The notes beneath the pieces were generated by a model. It was not told where the DNA came from. It worked only from the letters and a program-made list of their open reading frames with translations, and ran no database searches. A DNA stretch of 64,000 bases from Streptococcus suis 10581. Lineage in GTDB: Bacteria > Bacillota > Bacilli > Lactobacillales > Streptococcaceae. Shown here one piece after another: positions 61,988 to 64,000 of the stretch. Both the position numbers and the translations under genes were made by a program. Numbering within the stretch: position 1 is the first letter of the stretch; each line of letters begins with the position of its first letter. The DNA lies in the NCBI GenBank assembly GCA_000440235.1, contig ALKQ01000044.1:124001-188000 (forward strand), in the 5' to 3' direction.

Positions 61988-63154
61988 TTATGGTAGTGGA
62001 TGTATAATCACACCCTGCACCACACGGTTGACGGTGCCTGTTGGTGATGGTGTATCTGGTAAGTTCTTACACTTGATGGCTGCCATGATAGACACTGTCT
62101 GTGCAAAGATGATGTAAGGGAAAGTCAAGAAGACATCTGGCAGATCTGCTCCGCCATCTGCCAAGACAAAGTTAGCTGCCTCTGTATCTGCTAGCTTGTC
62201 AGCCGACAATGCCACTATCCGCTCTGCTATGCCATCACCATGAACTTCATTAAGCAAGTCCACATCATACTGACGAGTGTAGGCATCGTTTGAGGCAAAG
62301 AGGAAAATCAAGGTCTTTTCGTTGATGAATGATTTTGGTCCATGACGGAAACCGAGTGGTGATTCGTACATGGTCGCAATTTTGCCTGCTGTCAATTCCA
62401 GAATTTTCAACTGAGCTTCGTGGGCAAGACCATAGAAACCACCTGAACCGAGGTAAATCACTCGCTCAAAATCAAGGTTAATCAAGTCTTGCACGTAGTC
62501 TTCACGGTCCAAAACATCTTGACCCAGACGGGCAATGATCTCAACCCAAGCAGCTTTTTCTTCTTGACTGGCTGGTGAGAAGACGAGGAGGGCTGTCAGA
62601 GCCATACAGCTGTAAGAACCTGTCATGGCAAAGCCCTTATCGTTTGATCCAGCCGGTTGCAAGAGCAAGAGATTGTCCGAATCTCCTTCGGCTGCCAGGG
62701 CCAATTTGCCCTCTGGCGCACAAGTAATAGTAACTTGGTAAAGCTGATCTACCAATTGCTTAGCGACTTCAACTGCTGCCACACTTTCTGGTGAATTGCC
62801 TGAACGGGCAAAGGATACCAAAACCGTTGGCACATCTGCCTGTAAATAGTCATGTGGGCGACTAACCAGCTCCACTGTACCAATAGCAGAAAAACGAATG
62901 TGTTTCAAGTCATTGACTTGGTTGAGGTAGTTGGCAATACTTTGCCCAACAAAATCAGAAGTCCCTGCACCTGTAAAAACAACGTGAACAAAGTCATGTT
63001 TTTCCTTGATAGCCTTCAAGAAGCCCTCAATCTTCTCAAGCTGGTCAAGATAGAGTTGATGAGCCACTTTCCACAAGCCAGGCTGTTGGTAAATTTCGGT
63101 CGCCGTAATAATAGCTCCCAATTTTTCTAATTCTTCTTTTGCTAAACGGAACAT
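61988..63154 (-). CDS. agaS: AgaS-like SIS-domain sugar isomerase/deaminase
   Basis: 388-residue protein with two SIS domains, similar to AgaS (galactosamine-6-phosphate deaminase/isomerase). First domain: VFTGAGTSDFVGQSIANYL and SFARSGNSPESVAAVEVAKQ. Second domain: YLGSGGFYGLAHEAQLKILE and ESPLGFRHGPKSF. GGAGGAG precedes the ATG. It is a single gene with its own palindrome-controlled promoter. A role in using GalNAc or GlcNAc fits the presence of a GH101 glycanase in the same region, but no aga PTS is nearby. Confidence 0.9.
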   Translation of the reverse strand: MFRLAKEELEKLGAIITATEIYQQPGLWKVAHQLYLDQLEKIEGFLKAIKEKHDFVHVVFTGAGTSDFVGQSIANYLNQVNDLKHIRFSAIGTVELVSRPHDYLQADVPTVLVSFARSGNSPESVAAVEVAKQLVDQLYQVTITCAPEGKLALAAEGDSDNLLLLQPAGSNDKGFAMTGSYSCMALTALLVFSPASQEEKAAWVEIIARLGQDVLDREDYVQDLINLDFERVIYLGSGGFYGLAHEAQLKILELTAGKIATMYESPLGFRHGPKSFINEKTLIFLFASNDAYTRQYDVDLLNEVHGDGIAERIVALSADKLADTEAANFVLADGGADLPDVFLTFPYIIFAQTVSIMAAIKCKNLPDTPSPTGTVNRVVQGVIIHPLP

Positions 63155-63171
63155 AGCTCCTCCTTGATTTT

Positions 63172-63185
63172 CTGGTTATAACCAG
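63172..63185. promoter_or_regulatory. Palindromic operator upstream of agaS
   Basis: CTGGTTATAACCAG is a perfect 14-base palindrome between the agaS -10 box and its ribosome site, placed to block transcription. A GntR-family amino-sugar regulator would fit; that is inference. Confidence 0.7.
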
Positions 63186-63196
63186 TTTTTTCTTAT

Positions 63197-63225
63197 ATTA
63201 TAGCGAATTTATCCCTCAAAGTCAA
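63197..63225 (-). promoter_or_regulatory. agaS promoter
   Basis: On the minus strand TTGACT (63220-63225), a 17-base spacer and TATAAT (63197-63202). Confidence 0.8.
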
Positions 63226-63311
63226 TTTAAAATAGGTTAATATGTCAAATTTATATCCGATATTGCTGACTATAACTTATTTTAAGAAGGTAGCATTATC
63301 TACATAAAACA

Positions 63312-63320
63312 TGTTATAAT
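63312..63320 (+). promoter_or_regulatory. Extended -10 promoter of ebfC
   Basis: TGTTATAAT gives an extended -10 without a good -35. The leader of about 110 bases contains TGCCTT/AAGGCA and GGGT/ACCC complementary segments before the ebfC start. Confidence 0.5.
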
Positions 63321-63430
63321 ATTTACTACGCCTCTGCCTTTGAAAATTTTTAACAATAAGGCAAAATAAGGCAACGAAAATTTAACCAGAGGGTCTAAAC
63401 CCTTGATAGGAAAGGAATCTTAAAAATCTT

Positions 63431-63730
63431 ATGATGAACATGCAAAACATGATGCGCCAAGCTCAAAAACTTCAAAAACAAATGGAGAAGAGTCAAGCTG
63501 AGTTGGCTGCTACTCAATTTACTGGTAGCTCTGTACAGGACTTGGTTACTGCTACTTTTACTGGAAATAAGAAATTGGTTTCTATCGACTTCAAGGCTGA
63601 TGTTGTGGATGCAGACGACCTTGAAACCTTGCAAGAAATGACAATCCAAGCCGTCAACGCTGCACTTACAAAAGTTGACGAGGCAACTCAGAAAAAACTA
63701 GGTGCCTTTGCAGGTAAATTACCTTTTTAA
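63431..63730 (+). CDS. ebfC: YbaB/EbfC family nucleoid-associated protein
   Basis: 99-residue DNA-binding protein of the YbaB/EbfC family, a dimer that binds and bridges DNA. The family start [19 protein letters not shown] and end [12 protein letters not shown] are both intact. AGGAA lies about 13 bases before the first ATG; the following in-frame ATGs are possible starts. It is monocistronic with a terminator. The 3' end of ebfC is a known integration site for mobile elements in streptococci and is uninterrupted here. Confidence 0.93.
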   Translation: MMNMQNMMRQAQKLQKQMEKSQAELAATQFTGSSVQDLVTATFTGNKKLVSIDFKADVVDADDLETLQEMTIQAVNAALTKVDEATQKKLGAFAGKLPF

Positions 63731-63733
63731 AAG

Positions 63734-63769
63734 AAAACGCGATTGGATATTCTCCTCTCGCGTTTTTTT
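63734..63769 (+). terminator. Terminator of ebfC
   Basis: AAACGCGA pairs with TCGCGTTT and a seven-T run follows. Confidence 0.8.
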
Positions 63770-64000
63770 ATTCAAAATTATAAATCAAAGACTGAAATTG
63801 CAGGAAAAAGAGGTCTGAATAACGTCGATTCTCTTTCATTTCCTCCATCAGAATTTGAAGCTCGGTCATGTTGTCAGTGATGATACCATCCACTTGTAGC
63901 AGCAACATCTTGGTCATACTCTCTTCTTCATTCGGTGTCCAAGCATAAACTGACTTCCCACGAATCCAAGATTTTACCATAAAGTTTTGATCCAGCGAAG
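63768..64000 (-). CDS. Glycerophosphodiester phosphodiesterase, C-terminal fragment (continues beyond window)
   Basis: The reading frame enters from the right edge (SLDQNFMVKSWIRGK) and continues KSVYAWTPNEEESMTKMLL, then QVDGIITDNMTELQ, to the stop at 63768. The segment V-WT-N followed by VDGIITD is the conserved C-terminal end of the GDPD TIM barrel, which hydrolyses glycerophosphodiesters. The N-terminal part, which in streptococci often includes membrane helices, is outside the window. Confidence 0.75.
   Translation of the reverse strand, partial: SLDQNFMVKSWIRGKSVYAWTPNEEESMTKMLLLQVDGIITDNMTELQILMEEMKENRRYSDLFFLQFQSLIYNFE

Overview
The window looks like a low-GC streptococcal chromosome, most likely Streptococcus suis or a close relative. 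That is an inference from gene content and order (trehalose PTS locus, rnhC-lepB-recD2, dinB and pflB, cppA-pepX, agaS, ebfC), YSIRK/LPXTG surface proteins and chromosomal short repeats; no rRNA, tRNA or CRISPR array is present.

Positions 1 to about 21,620 are one end of an integrative and conjugative element (ICE). From left to right it holds an antigen I/II-type adhesin cut by the window edge, a SEC10/PgrA-type LPXTG surface protein, a small unknown gene, and a minus-strand type IV secretion operon: 103-aa unknown, DUF3801/PcfB-like, VirD4 coupling protein, pilin-like small protein, VirB6/TrbL-like, PrgI-like, VirB4, then a PrgK-like wall hydrolase. Next comes a plasmid-like maintenance block: divergent parA plus a ribbon-helix-helix partner, and an operon of a 55-aa gene, RepA_N initiator, SSB, Spx-like protein and CPBP membrane protease. 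No relaxase or integrase is visible, so the element must continue to the left. Its right end probably lies at the 3' end of msrAB. Three ICE promoters share a 17-bp palindrome, which suggests one regulon linking the surface proteins with partition.

Positions 21,616 to 31,292 are chromosomal, nearly all minus strand: msrAB, an AMP-forming ligase, trxA preceded by about 157-bp tandem repeats, a MerR-regulated aldo/keto reductase, a broken GNAT acetyltransferase, mutS2, cvpA and zapA. Positions 30,579 to 35,495 are the trehalose locus (treR, treB, treC). Then follow a TetR/CPBP pair, a DUF1801-type protein, a LysM wall protein with a 39-bp repeat tract, an oxidoreductase, rnhC, lepB, recD2, a lipoprotein with a WalR-like box, a PfkB sugar kinase, an Rrf2-regulated NAD(P)-binding protein and dinB.

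Positions 48,919 to 54,945 encode a giant wall-anchored GH101 O-glycanase lying between dinB and pflB and preceded by a cre-like site. Two directly oriented MITE-like repeats bracket the GH101-pflB segment. The right end carries a serine hydrolase with cppA, pepX, agaS, ebfC and the start-side fragment of a glycerophosphodiester phosphodiesterase gene.

The least explained signals are the shared ICE palindrome, a structured leader upstream of the adhesin, a family of 52-57 nt two-hairpin repeats whose stems differ in sequence but keep their pairing, and an Spx-like/CPBP gene pair tied to the ICE replication operon.
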